From the NCBI RefSeq assembly GCF_000021925.1, contig NC_011830.1:1388501-1452500 (forward strand): a stretch of DNA of 64,000 bases, written 5' to 3'. Both the position numbers and the translations under genes were made by a program. Below, piece by piece: positions 25,948 to 35,349 of the stretch (position 1 is its first letter; the number at the start of each line of letters is the position of its first letter). This DNA comes from Desulfitobacterium hafniense DCB-2 (lineage in GTDB: Bacteria > Bacillota > Desulfitobacteriia > Desulfitobacteriales > Desulfitobacteriaceae). The notes beneath the pieces are model-generated. The model ran no database searches and was not told where the DNA came from. It was given only the letters and a program-made list of their open reading frames with translations.

Positions 25948-27665
25948 AAAATCTGAGGTGGATCATCAAAGAAATACTTCCTCTCTGGCCCAGGGTGTGC
26001 TTGGCTTTGCTGTTAAGTGCCCTGACCGTTACCAGCCACATCGGTTTGATGGCGACTTCTTCCTATCTGCTGGCTCGGGCAGCCTTGCAGCCCCCGATTA
26101 TGGATCTGATGATCACGATTGTGGGGGTTCGTTTCTTTGGGATTTCCCGGGCGGTTTTCCGCTATTTTGAGCGCCTGGTTTCCCATGATGTCACCTTTCG
26201 GGTGTTAAGCCGTATGCGGATGATTGTTTATAAGGGTATTGAACCATTAGCTCCTGCCCGGCTTAAAGAGTTGCGTAGCGGGGATTTGCTCAGCCGCATT
26301 GTGGGAGATGTGGAAGTACAGCAGAACCTGTTTTTGCGGGTCCTGGCTCCCCCCCTTGTGGCCGTGCTGGTTTTGCTTTGCTATGGAGGTTTCCTTGCTT
26401 ATTTTAATCAAGGATTCACTATGATCCTGGCAGCATTTTTTCTGGCTGCAGGTGTTGCTCTGCCTTTGCTTGTCCGGGCTTTAGGAAAGGGTATCGGTCA
26501 GATGAAAATCCAGGCCAAAGCCAGGATGTATACTTTTATTTTGGATAGCTTGCAGGGGATGCCGGAAATGCTGGCCTTTGGACAGACCGGAGCTGTGTTC
26601 CAGAGGATTCAAGAAGCCCAAAGTGAACTCAGTCACTCTGAGCGAAGAATGGCTAAAGTAACAGGAACGGCAAATGCCCTGATGGGGATGAGCTCTCATT
26701 TGGGAATGCTGGCTGTCCTGGTTCTGGGAATAATTCTCGTAGAGGGAAGACAGATTGACGGGGTTCTATTGGGTATGTTGGCCTTGGGGGTACTGAGCAG
26801 TTTCGAGGCTGTAGCGACCCTGCCCGCCGGCCAGCAGTATTTGGAGGAAAATGAGGCGGCGGGAAGGCGTCTTAAGCACCTAATCGATGAAGGCCGTAAT
26901 CTGGAGAAGGAGAAAGGCAGGCTGGATGCCCCTGGCCTTGAACCTGAGCTTGCATTCGAGAATGTGCGTTTTCGCTATGAGCCGAATGGCCCCTGGGTAT
27001 TGGATAACATTTCGGTTAAGATACCAGGAGGCAGACGGATTGGTATCGTGGGTCAAAGTGGAGCGGGGAAAAGCACCCTAGTTAATCTATTGGTTCGATT
27101 TTGGGAACCCGCTGCCGGGGAAATTCGCTTAGGGGGAGTAAACATCAAAGAATTAACTCCCCAGGTTGTTCGGGAAAACATGGGCATAGTGTCTCAAAAA
27201 CCCTATCTTTTTCATGCTACAATCAAAGAAAATCTCTTATTGGCCAAGCCGGAAGCCACTAACGAAGAGTTATACGAAGCAGCCCGCAGAGCAAGAATTC
27301 ATGATTTTATTCTTTCTCTTCCTCAAGGATATGATTGCTTAATCGGTGAAGAGGGGATGAAGCTTTCCGGTGGGCAGCAGCAGCGTCTGGCCATCGCCCG
27401 CGTCTTACTAAAAGATGCGCCTATCCTTATTTTGGATGAAGCGACCAGTGGACTGGACCCGGTTACGGAACGGGAGCTTAAAGAAGAACTATTTGCTTTG
27501 GCAGAGAATAGGACACTCATCGTGATTACTCATCATCTTGAACTTGTTAAAGATATGGATGAAATACTGGTGTTGGGGAAGGGAAGAATTCTTGAGCAGG
27601 GGAAACACGAAGAGTTGATGAGAAAAGAAGGTCAGTACCGGCGTCTATGGGAGAAGGGCTATTGA
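25944..27665 (+). CDS. cydC: ABC transporter CydC, cytochrome bd assembly
   Basis: A 573-residue partner of CydD. The membrane domain starts LRWIIKEILPLWPRVCLALLL and contains SHIGLMATSSYLLARAAL and FGISRAVFRYFERLVSHD, typical of CydC. The ATPase has GQSGAGKSTLVNLLVRFW, LSGGQQQRLAIARVL, LILDEATSGLD and ITHHLE. Translation is coupled to cydD through the ATGA overlap. Confidence 0.92.
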   Translation: MKNLRWIIKEILPLWPRVCLALLLSALTVTSHIGLMATSSYLLARAALQPPIMDLMITIVGVRFFGISRAVFRYFERLVSHDVTFRVLSRMRMIVYKGIEPLAPARLKELRSGDLLSRIVGDVEVQQNLFLRVLAPPLVAVLVLLCYGGFLAYFNQGFTMILAAFFLAAGVALPLLVRALGKGIGQMKIQAKARMYTFILDSLQGMPEMLAFGQTGAVFQRIQEAQSELSHSERRMAKVTGTANALMGMSSHLGMLAVLVLGIILVEGRQIDGVLLGMLALGVLSSFEAVATLPAGQQYLEENEAAGRRLKHLIDEGRNLEKEKGRLDAPGLEPELAFENVRFRYEPNGPWVLDNISVKIPGGRRIGIVGQSGAGKSTLVNLLVRFWEPAAGEIRLGGVNIKELTPQVVRENMGIVSQKPYLFHATIKENLLLAKPEATNEELYEAARRARIHDFILSLPQGYDCLIGEEGMKLSGGQQQRLAIARVLLKDAPILILDEATSGLDPVTERELKEELFALAENRTLIVITHHLELVKDMDEILVLGKGRILEQGKHEELMRKEGQYRRLWEKGY

Positions 27666-27748
27666 AGCTGGGGTGTGTCATCTTTTTATTTATTTTTTGT
27701 TAAATAGTTATAAAAATAAAAAGAAACAGAAAGTTGTACTTTTTGGTA

Positions 27749-27866
27749 TGTTCATAAGGAGCGTTGTGTTGTAACATAGACGTAGACGCTTTTTAGTTTG
27801 CGTCACTTTCGGTGTGCGAAAGTTATTTAAATTCTAAAAAAGGCTGCTTTGCCTGCCAATTAATTT
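27749..27866 (+). promoter_or_regulatory. Structured leader of the antiporter gene (possible Na+ riboswitch)
   Basis: The 213-base gap before the antiporter gene holds a compact set of helices: GACGC (27785-27789) with GCGTC (27800-27804), directly followed by ACTTTCG (27805-27811) with CGAAAGT (27817-27823), then AAAAAAGGCTGCTTTGCC just before the ribosome site. The order and the antiporter downstream recall the sodium-sensing DUF1646-motif RNAs, but this is from memory and was not modelled. Confidence 0.45.
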
Positions 27867-27878
27867 AAGGAGGAAAAA

Positions 27879-29288
27879 ATGGAACACTCTTTAGGAACGT
27901 TATTACCATTATATTCTGTCATTCCTTTTGTCGGTATGTTGTTATCCATCGCCCTCGGACCTGTTCTGTTTCCTAAGTTTTGGCATCATCATTTTGGGAA
28001 GGTGTCGGCTGCCTGGGCAGCATTGCTTGCTGTTCCACTAATTGTAGTTTATGGAAAACAAGGCGTGGATGAGCTGCTCCATTTACTTATCGCTGATTAC
28101 ATCCCCTTTATCATTCTCATTGGCTCCCTATTTACAGTGGGTGGTGGAATTTTAGTTCGCACATCCCTTAAGGGGACCACTTGGGTCAATGCAGGTTTCC
28201 TGACCATCGGGGCTATTGTTGCTTCATGGATGGGAACTACAGGAGCGGCTATGCTGTTGATCCGCCCCTTCCTGCGTGTGAATAAGGACCGTAAGTATAA
28301 GGCCTTTATGGTGGTCTTCTTTATTTTCATGGTTGCCAATGTAGGAGGATCATTGACCCCCTTAGGGGATCCGCCGCTTTTCCTGGGCTTTTTGCATGGA
28401 GTCCCCTTCTTTTGGACCTTGCGCCTCATAACCCCCATGGCTGTTGTACTGGCCGGGTTATTGCTCATGTATATTGCTTTTGATAAATACTATCTGGCTA
28501 AGGAACAAAAAGAAGCCGGCCTGGCCCTTGCCTCATCCGCCGGCGATAGAGCGGTGGCGGCAACGCAGAACATCGCCAATGAAGGTTCAGCGCCAGAGAA
28601 AAAGCTGGAAATTCTGGGCGCTCAGAACTTTATTCTGTTAGCTGCAATTATTGGTGTGATTCTTTTTAGCGGTTATGTTAAGATGAGCGAAGTATCGATT
28701 CTAGGGGTTCATCTTGGCTGGCAGGATGTTATTCGCAATCTGGTTCTTGTGGCTATTATGGTTATTTCTATGAAAATCACAGCCAAGACAGTTCGTGAGG
28801 AAAATGAATACTCCTGGGGACCCATTCTGGAGATTGTTTATCTTTTCTTCGGAATCTTTGTCACCATGGCGCCTGCTTTAGCGATTTTGAAGGCCGGAGA
28901 GTCCGGAGCCTTGTCTTTCATTACTGCAGCAGTAAAAGAGCCGGCTCAATATTTCTGGATTACCGGAGCATTATCCAGCTTCCTGGACAATGCCCCGACC
29001 TACCTGACTTTCTTTAGCACCGCTTTAGGTCAATTCTATCCCGGTGTGGCTGAAGGGCCTGCAGTGGCTCAGTTCTTAGTGGAACAGCCCTTATATCTCC
29101 TGGCGATTTCTGCCGGCTCAGTGTTCTTTGGAGCAGTTACCTATATCGGCAATGCACCAAACTTTATGGTGCGGTCTATAGCTGAAGAATCCGGAGTAAA
29201 AATGCCCAGCTTTTTCGGCTATATGGTGTATAGTGTCTGCATTTTGCTTCCTCTTTTTGGGATAGTAACCTGGCTTTTCTTTCTCTAA
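27879..29288 (+). CDS. Sodium/proton antiporter-like membrane transporter (NhaD/ArsB superfamily)
   Basis: A 469-residue protein with roughly 11-12 hydrophobic segments. GTTGAAMLLIRPFLRVN, NVGGSLTPLGDPPLFLGFL and, in the C-terminal half, SSFLDNAPTYLTFF and GAVTYIGNAPNFMVRSIAE are the paired re-entrant signatures of the NhaD-type ion transporter superfamily. These are usually Na+/H+ antiporters; anion or dicarboxylate transport by relatives cannot be excluded. AAGGAGGAAAAA precedes the ATG, and the structured leader upstream suggests ligand control. Confidence 0.8.
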   Translation: MEHSLGTLLPLYSVIPFVGMLLSIALGPVLFPKFWHHHFGKVSAAWAALLAVPLIVVYGKQGVDELLHLLIADYIPFIILIGSLFTVGGGILVRTSLKGTTWVNAGFLTIGAIVASWMGTTGAAMLLIRPFLRVNKDRKYKAFMVVFFIFMVANVGGSLTPLGDPPLFLGFLHGVPFFWTLRLITPMAVVLAGLLLMYIAFDKYYLAKEQKEAGLALASSAGDRAVAATQNIANEGSAPEKKLEILGAQNFILLAAIIGVILFSGYVKMSEVSILGVHLGWQDVIRNLVLVAIMVISMKITAKTVREENEYSWGPILEIVYLFFGIFVTMAPALAILKAGESGALSFITAAVKEPAQYFWITGALSSFLDNAPTYLTFFSTALGQFYPGVAEGPAVAQFLVEQPLYLLAISAGSVFFGAVTYIGNAPNFMVRSIAEESGVKMPSFFGYMVYSVCILLPLFGIVTWLFFL

Positions 29289-29348
29289 GATTTAAAGGCT
29301 CGGAGTATCACCTCATGAGCAATTTAATAGGCCAATGATACAAAACAG

Positions 29349-29404
29349 AAACTCCCGATGGAAAGGTCTATGTGAGTCACAGACCATTTTCACGGGAGTT
29401 TTAA
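29349..29404. terminator. Terminator between antiporter and hypothetical gene
   Basis: AAACTCCCG at 29349-29357 pairs with CGGGAGTTT at 29393-29401, and the interior AGGTCT/AGACC extends the hairpin; T-rich sequence follows. The flanking genes are convergent. Confidence 0.8.
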
Positions 29405-29453
29405 TCTACCTTATCAGGTATTAAAGCCTAATTAAAACGAAATTCTACGAAAA

Positions 29454-30005
29454 TTAGAGTAAATCCTGAAGGTTGGAAAAGGCAACAGGCTCTTCTTCCA
29501 CTATATCGTTAATCAACCATGCGTCATCTTCTTTTTTTAAGTCCAAAACAACACTGTAGCGATTCAAGGTTACAACATCATGGGTCAAAACCTTTGCTTT
29601 AAATTGCATTTTAATCAAGCTCGAATCCGAAGCAGTTTTTTCCAGCCCCAGGACTAAGGCGCTTTCCACGGTCGACCTGGCATTTACGGCTTCGGCTGCG
29701 CTGAAGCTTTTCTCAAGAGAACCCATATAGATCGGTTGATAATCTTGTGTCAGGAGGGGCAGGAGCTTTAGGCCTTCTTCCAAATAATTATCCAAAGTAT
29801 AGGTATAATACCTTTTTGTAAAATCCAGTGCTAAAGTTTCCATCTCTTTGCGCTCGGTTGGCGTAACGGGGTCGGTGAAAGCAGAGGCCAGAGCGGGTTG
29901 ACCGGAGGAATTAAGAGTAGAGTGCGCCGAAAAACCAGGAATCCAATGGCCAAGAAGAAATATGGTAGCTAAGAGAACGGAAAAGACCCAAATGCTGCGT
30001 TTCAT
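29454..30005 (-). CDS. Hypothetical exported protein
   Basis: 183 residues with an N-terminal signal or membrane anchor (MKRSIWVFSVLLATIFLLGHW, basic then hydrophobic) and a soluble remainder ending DDAWLINDIVEEE. That ending resembles the beta-rich fold of proteins that sample stress or nutrient-transport-factor-2-like domains, but no family is firmly recognised. The start is ATG 30005, which has AGGAG nine bases upstream; the frame continues to 30062 without a ribosome site. It is a single gene, convergent with the antiporter. Confidence 0.65.
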   Translation of the reverse strand: MKRSIWVFSVLLATIFLLGHWIPGFSAHSTLNSSGQPALASAFTDPVTPTERKEMETLALDFTKRYYTYTLDNYLEEGLKLLPLLTQDYQPIYMGSLEKSFSAAEAVNARSTVESALVLGLEKTASDSSLIKMQFKAKVLTHDVVTLNRYSVVLDLKKEDDAWLINDIVEEEPVAFSNLQDLL

Positions 30006-30246
30006 TTTCTGCTCACTCCTGTTCAATTTAGTACTTATATAACTATTCTGCAAAAAAAACAAAACCCCTTCTGATTATTATAAATGTTTAGAAAAATGTA
30101 CTATATTAGAAATAGTAATAAAAGCATAATGATTGACAATAATTAATTTATTTCTGGTTTGCTTTTCAGCGTCATATTGGCCGTGAGTTTTTCGTCTATA
30201 ATGGTAATAGAGGTTGAAAAAGACAAGGTAAGAAAGGAATGGAAAA

Positions 30247-32475
30247 ATGAATAAGAAAAAAATGCATAAGTTAGCAATTCCCATGGCTGTGGCCTTATTA
30301 GTGCAGGGTGCACTACCTGCCTCCGTGATGGCGGCAGCTGAGGTGAGTGCAAAAACCATAAGTGCGGTAGAAACGATTGCCGCCCCGGCACAGGTTAAAG
30401 TGAGTTTGGAAGATGCTATTAAACTCGTTAAAAATAACTTTACTATTCCTGCAGCCTATACAAAGTTTACTTCGGGCTACAATAACTATAATGAAAGAGA
30501 GACTTGGTCCTTAAATTGGAATTCCACAGATGATGCCGGGGGTAGTTTTAACGCTCAAGTGGATGTAAGCACCGGTGAAATCATTCATATGAACAGTTGG
30601 AATCCTGCAAGTTCATCTTCGCAGACCAGTGTTCCCAAATATTCCTATGCAGAGGCTAAAGATATCGCTCAGGGTCTGGTGAACAAAATTCTGGGAGATC
30701 GGCTCAATCAGATGGAATTGGTGCCGGAAAACACCCAAATCACTCCTGTCATAGATTATGGCTATACGACCTATTCAGTGCAATGGAAGCGGGTGGCCAA
30801 TGGCGTTGCTTTCCCAAGCAATGGTGTATCAGTTCAAGTGAATGCTTATGATGGTACGATTACAAGCTATTCTCTCAACTGGAGCAAAGAAAGCATTCCC
30901 GATCCCAAAGATGTTATCAGTGCAGACAAGGCTCGTGAGGCATTTGTAAAAAATAATCTTCTTCAGCTGCAATATTTCCTTAACTACGGTATTAGACCGC
31001 TGGATAGTCAGGAAAAGGACGCCAAGAAAGATGCCCTTTTAGTTTACAAATTAAGCAATCAATCTTTCAGCGGTATGATTGATGCCCAAACAGGGGAACC
31101 CCTCAAGCTTAACTCTGGCGAATGGCTTAATAGCGATGCCGTTATGGAGGCCGGCGGTGGTATGGGTGGAATGGCGAAGTCTTCAGAAAATGCCTTAGCG
31201 CCGGCCGAGCAAAAAGAAGTGGATGATGCATCTAAGCTGCTGACGAAGGAGCAGGCTATCGAAAGTGCCAAGAAATGGGTGGAAATACCGGACAGCCTCA
31301 CTCTGCGCGGTGCCAATCTTGGCTTGGAAGGTGGCTTAAGCCAGAAACGTGTCTGGTCCTTTGATTGGAGTCAGGAAGAAAGCACGGATGGATACAACTA
31401 TGTCTATGCCCGGGTGGATGCGGCCACAGGTGAAGTCCTTGGGTTCAGTGCCTATTCTCCTAACCCGCAGCCCAAAGGCCCAGATGCCATTGATCGGACT
31501 GCGGCGAAAGCAATTGCCGATGCTTTCATCAAGAAAATTCAACCTGACCGGGTTCAGCAGGTCGAGTATTTAGAGGTTATGGACAATGGTCAAAAGTATC
31601 CCGAAGATCAACCCAACCACGATTTCAGCTATGAGCGGGTTGTTAACGGAGTACATGTCCCCGGCAATGGTTTCTCCGTCTCCGTAGAACGCAATACCCA
31701 AAAAGTCGTCAGCTATAACATGGATTTCGCTAATGTGAATTTTCCGGATATCGCCCAGGCTATGGACCAAAAACAAGGTGAGGATACCTTCTTAAAGAAA
31801 AGACCTCTGGAACTCAAATATGTTCAGATTAACAAAAATGGTCAGTTATCGGATATCCGCTTAGTGTATCAACCTAAAATGGACAACAGTTTTGCCGTCT
31901 CCAACATTATGGATGCTAAAACCGGTGAATTCCTCGATTGGCAGGGCAAGCCCATTAAGGAGCAACCAAGACCCTATAACTTCGGTGATATCTCAGGCAG
32001 CTTCGCTGAGGAAGAAATCAGACTCCTTGGCCAGGCCGGAGCATTTGGTGAGTATGGTGATCAATTCAGACCTGATGAGCATGTCACCGTAAAATCGTTG
32101 CTAAGCTCCATGCTGATCGCCAAGAATGGCGTCTGGTCCTATCAAGGATTAAGCGATGAAGAGCTCTTGAAGCAAGTCAAGGAACTGGGGTGGGTCAAAG
32201 AGAATCTGTCCCTTAATGATCAGGTCAGCCGCGAGTTTCAAGCCAAACTAGTGGTTCGGATGCTGCAATTGGAGAAGATCGCTCAGCTTGAGGAGCTCTT
32301 CCAGGCTCCGTATGAGGATGCCGATACCTTTAGCGATGGTAGTCTTGGTTATATTGCTTTAGCCAAGGGTCTGGGGGTCATGAACATCGAGGGAAATAAA
32401 TTTGAATCCACCAAGAAAATGACTCGTGCCGAAGCTGCTTATGCCCTGGTGAAAGCATTGCAATCCAATCGTTAA
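30247..32475 (+). CDS. Secreted YcdB/PepSY-repeat protein with C-terminal SLH-like region
   Basis: 742 residues with a clear signal peptide (KKKMHKLAIPMAVALLVQG...ASVMAAA, cleavage near residue 30). The body has repeated units of about 90-150 residues with the pattern WSLNW...DVSTGEIIHM, RVDAATGEVLGFS and YERVVNGVHVPGNGFSVSV, typical of YcdB/YcdC-type PepSY-like domains thought to bind or inhibit proteases. The last 150 residues (FGEYGDQFRPDEHVTVKS, FSDGSLGYIALAKGLGVM, MTRAEAAYALVKAL) look like degenerate S-layer homology modules, suggesting cell-wall attachment. It is flanked by a terminator at 32510. Confidence 0.75.
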   Translation: MNKKKMHKLAIPMAVALLVQGALPASVMAAAEVSAKTISAVETIAAPAQVKVSLEDAIKLVKNNFTIPAAYTKFTSGYNNYNERETWSLNWNSTDDAGGSFNAQVDVSTGEIIHMNSWNPASSSSQTSVPKYSYAEAKDIAQGLVNKILGDRLNQMELVPENTQITPVIDYGYTTYSVQWKRVANGVAFPSNGVSVQVNAYDGTITSYSLNWSKESIPDPKDVISADKAREAFVKNNLLQLQYFLNYGIRPLDSQEKDAKKDALLVYKLSNQSFSGMIDAQTGEPLKLNSGEWLNSDAVMEAGGGMGGMAKSSENALAPAEQKEVDDASKLLTKEQAIESAKKWVEIPDSLTLRGANLGLEGGLSQKRVWSFDWSQEESTDGYNYVYARVDAATGEVLGFSAYSPNPQPKGPDAIDRTAAKAIADAFIKKIQPDRVQQVEYLEVMDNGQKYPEDQPNHDFSYERVVNGVHVPGNGFSVSVERNTQKVVSYNMDFANVNFPDIAQAMDQKQGEDTFLKKRPLELKYVQINKNGQLSDIRLVYQPKMDNSFAVSNIMDAKTGEFLDWQGKPIKEQPRPYNFGDISGSFAEEEIRLLGQAGAFGEYGDQFRPDEHVTVKSLLSSMLIAKNGVWSYQGLSDEELLKQVKELGWVKENLSLNDQVSREFQAKLVVRMLQLEKIAQLEELFQAPYEDADTFSDGSLGYIALAKGLGVMNIEGNKFESTKKMTRAEAAYALVKALQSNR

Positions 32476-32509
32476 ACTGGAGAGAACATTCAAAATATAG
32501 AATAGTAGG

Positions 32510-32555
32510 AAAGACTGTAAGAGGTATGAATGAAGCGCCTCTTACAGTCTTTCTT
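32510..32555 (+). terminator. Terminator after the YcdB-repeat protein gene
   Basis: AAAGACTGTAAGAGG pairs with CCTCTTACAGTCTTT around a 13-base loop, with further Ts after it. Confidence 0.85.
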
Positions 32556-32731
32556 AGTATATCGGAATGAATAATTTGCCTATAGTTGACGTTTTACTAA
32601 AGGAGCAGAACCCGGACTGTATAATGGAATAAAAAGGATTGTATGGATAGGTTGCTATAGACCCTCTTTCTGAATATGCTGTGTCAGAAAAAACTATGCC
32701 CCGGGGCATTTTATGGAAAGGAGTTGTCTCT

Positions 32732-33697
32732 ATGAGTACCCTGCCAATGACTGGCGATTTCATTCGGGAATCCTTGGAATTGCATCTTTTTTGGGCGAGG
32801 ATTATAAAAGAGCATCTCATCTTTTTGGAAAGCGGCTTTATGTGTAAGGATGCGGATTGGATGCAGGAAGCCGATGCTCTCAAATGCAGCTTTGAAGAAA
32901 TTCTCCATGAAGCCAATTGTTTGGCCGATGGAAAAGTGGGCATTGAAGTGATGAAGTCGGGAGAGCTGTTTACCAATAAGACCCTGAAGGCGGAGCAAAA
33001 GACCCAGGAGCTTACCTGTATACCGATTAACTCTCAGTTGACTGTAGAAACCATGAGCTTACACCCTTATATGGGCGTGGGGATGGGCATGGTTCCCTGT
33101 GAGCAGGAAATAGCCGAACAAGTCTATGCATTAAACGAAAAGGCTCTGGCCTGTGCATGCAATGTCTATGAGTTTACGGATCGGGCTTTAAAGGCCATTT
33201 TGCAGTGCTGTATCACCAGTCATAATTTCCCGTCCCTGTATGAACATCAAATGAAAGAAACAGAAATGTATATGAAGCAGATCAGGAAACTGCAAAACCA
33301 TCAGTATACGGATCCCACCTGCCACATGGTGGAAATGCAAATGTTCTGGGACCATATTATGAAGGAACATGCCGAAGTGATCAGCCATTTGCTGGACCCT
33401 AAAGAAAAGGCCATGATTACCCGGGCTGACCATTTTGCCCAAGCTTATGAACAGCTCTTAAATCAGTTGGGAAATGGAACAGTACCCGACCAGAGCTTCA
33501 GGAGAATTACCAGTGAAACCATCCGGGTAACCGGAGAGTTCAAGGACTTTAAAGCCGCGGGAACGGATGCCATCTTATGCTGTCAGTTGCGATCCTTGAT
33601 TCTTCCCTTGCTGGCCGATCATGTCTTAAGAGAAGCGATTCACTACCTGCGCATTCTTGGCTTACCCTTACCGGAGTTCAAAGGCGGAAAAGGATAA
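32732..33697 (+). CDS. DUF2935 domain protein
   Basis: 321 residues, largely helical, with two similar halves: SLELHLFWARIIKEHLIFLE near the N-terminus and MVEMQMFWDHIMKEHAEVIS in the second half. The duplicated FW..I.KEH pattern is the DUF2935 signature, a four-helix-bundle arrangement rich in His and Glu that may bind metal. The biochemical role is unknown. The ATG at 32732 has AAAGGAG eight bases upstream and is chosen over ATG 32681. A terminator follows at 33736. Confidence 0.8.
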   Translation: MSTLPMTGDFIRESLELHLFWARIIKEHLIFLESGFMCKDADWMQEADALKCSFEEILHEANCLADGKVGIEVMKSGELFTNKTLKAEQKTQELTCIPINSQLTVETMSLHPYMGVGMGMVPCEQEIAEQVYALNEKALACACNVYEFTDRALKAILQCCITSHNFPSLYEHQMKETEMYMKQIRKLQNHQYTDPTCHMVEMQMFWDHIMKEHAEVISHLLDPKEKAMITRADHFAQAYEQLLNQLGNGTVPDQSFRRITSETIRVTGEFKDFKAAGTDAILCCQLRSLILPLLADHVLREAIHYLRILGLPLPEFKGGKG

Positions 33698-33735
33698 GCG
33701 AATCAAAGGGACAGGTCCGGTTTTTCAAAGTTGAT

Positions 33736-33778
33736 GGAGCATTGCAGAGTCTTAAAGGTGGTGCGATGCTCCTTTTAA
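33736..33778 (+). terminator. Terminator after the DUF2935 gene
   Basis: GGAGCATTGC (33736-33745) pairs with GCGATGCTCC (33763-33772), followed by TTTTAATTTT. Confidence 0.75.
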
Positions 33779-33882
33779 TTTTCTCTGAGGAGGATAAGCT
33801 GTTATAATATTATAGAAGTGTTAAGAAGTAATGGGCTTAGGAAAGCAAATGTAGATTTTGCAGAAGGAGAGAAGTAGCAACA

Positions 33883-34758
33883 ATGAGCAAAAGTAATCTT
33901 AAAATCGGTTTTGTAGGTACTGGAGTTATGGGCCGCAGTATGGTCAAGAATCTCCTGAAGGATGGGTATTCTGTAGCGGTTTACAACCGGACGAAAAGCA
34001 GTGCTGAAGAGCTTTTTGCCTTAGGGGTGCAGTGGGTGGATTCGGTAGCCGGGCTTGCCAGGCTGTCCGATGTGGTGATCACTATGGTGGGCTATCCCAA
34101 GGATGTGGAAGAAGTCTACTTAAGTGAAGAGGGGCTGATACCTAATGCCAAGCCCGGATCTGTTCTTATTGATATGACAACTTCCAGCCCCCTTTTGGCC
34201 CAAAGGATTGCCTTAGCAGGGAAAGCCGGTGGAATTGATGTTTTGGATGCACCCGTATCCGGCGGGGATGTGGGAGCCCAAAACGGTACTTTGGTCATCA
34301 TGGTAGGGGGAGAAGAAGGGGTATTTGACAAGGTCAAGCCGATCTTTGAAGCGATGGGTAAAAATATAATCCTGCAGGGACCGGCCGGTGCAGGACAGTA
34401 TACGAAAATGGCCAACCAAATCACCGTTGCGGGGGGAATGATTGGGGTTTGTGAAGCTATAGCTTACGCCCAAAAGGCCGGTTTGGATCCCAGCCGGGTC
34501 CTCGACAGCATCGCGGGAGGGGCGGCAGGCAGCTGGTCCCTGAGCAACCTTGGACCAAGGATGATAGCCGGAAACTTCGAACCAGGTTTTTATGTGAAGC
34601 ATTTTATCAAGGATATGAACATTGCTTTAGAGTCGGCTAAAGAGATGGGGTTGATGACCCCCGGCCTTGAGCTGGCAAAATCACTTTATGAACAACTGGC
34701 TGCCGAAGGAGAGGAAAACAGCGGTACCCATGCCTTGTATAAATTATATATGAAGTGA
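33883..34758 (+). CDS. NAD(P)-dependent 3-hydroxyisobutyrate dehydrogenase-like oxidoreductase
   Basis: 291 residues of the beta-hydroxyacid dehydrogenase family. It has the Rossmann motif IGFVGTGVMGRSMVKNLL, the substrate block DAPVSGGDVGAQNGTLVIMVGG, GAGQYTKMANQ containing the catalytic lysine, and KHFIKDMNIALE. 3-Hydroxyisobutyrate, tartronate semialdehyde or succinic semialdehyde could each be the substrate; no neighbour decides. The ATG follows AGAAGGAGAG with somewhat long spacing. Confidence 0.87.
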   Translation: MSKSNLKIGFVGTGVMGRSMVKNLLKDGYSVAVYNRTKSSAEELFALGVQWVDSVAGLARLSDVVITMVGYPKDVEEVYLSEEGLIPNAKPGSVLIDMTTSSPLLAQRIALAGKAGGIDVLDAPVSGGDVGAQNGTLVIMVGGEEGVFDKVKPIFEAMGKNIILQGPAGAGQYTKMANQITVAGGMIGVCEAIAYAQKAGLDPSRVLDSIAGGAAGSWSLSNLGPRMIAGNFEPGFYVKHFIKDMNIALESAKEMGLMTPGLELAKSLYEQLAAEGEENSGTHALYKLYMK

Positions 34759-34851
34759 AGCAGGGGATATTAGAGGCAAATCGTAGCGGATGCTATCTTT
34801 ATTAAACAATTATTTGGCGAATTTTGGAGATGGTGCAGGGGGAATTTAATT

Positions 34852-35349
34852 ATGACCAATCGTTTGTATCGTTCTTCAAGGGAAAAAATGATCGGTGGAG
34901 TATGTGGTGGACTGGCCGAGTATTTTGATGTAGATGTCACCCTGGTTCGTTTAGTTGCTCTTATCACCTTATTGATGGGTGGAGCCGGCATCTTTCTTTA
35001 TATTGCCGCCTTATTTGTTGTCCCCGGCGATCAGAGTGAGGGCCCTCTTGCGTCCGGAGGGCAAAGGGGACATGTAGAAGATATAGTGGATGAAGTTGTC
35101 CAAAATGTCAAGAATACTGCCCGGGATTTCGGAATAGATTCCTTTGCCAACTCCACATCCTATTCCGGATCATCCTATAGTTCGAATAAGAGGTACTCTC
35201 AGAGCGGCAGGACAGCTGGGCTAATTTTGATTATTCTTGGCATCTTTCTGCTAGTCAACCAGTGGTTCCCGGTATGGGAAAGCATAAGTAAAATGTGGCC
35301 CCTGGTTTTAATCATGATCGGAGCCGCATTGATTTGGAAAAGAGTTTAA
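34852..35349 (+). CDS. PspC-domain membrane protein
   Basis: 165 residues. The N-terminal PspC domain is clear: LYRSSREKMIGGVCGGLAEYFDVDVTLVRL followed by a membrane helix (LMGGAGIFLYIAALFVVPG). A Ser-rich linker leads to a C-terminal pair of hydrophobic helices (AGLILIILGIFLLVNQW and PLVLIMIGAALIW). PspC proteins belong to envelope-stress responses. Its stop codon overlaps the convergent gene at 35346 by four bases. Confidence 0.88.
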   Translation: MTNRLYRSSREKMIGGVCGGLAEYFDVDVTLVRLVALITLLMGGAGIFLYIAALFVVPGDQSEGPLASGGQRGHVEDIVDEVVQNVKNTARDFGIDSFANSTSYSGSSYSSNKRYSQSGRTAGLILIILGIFLLVNQWFPVWESISKMWPLVLIMIGAALIWKRV

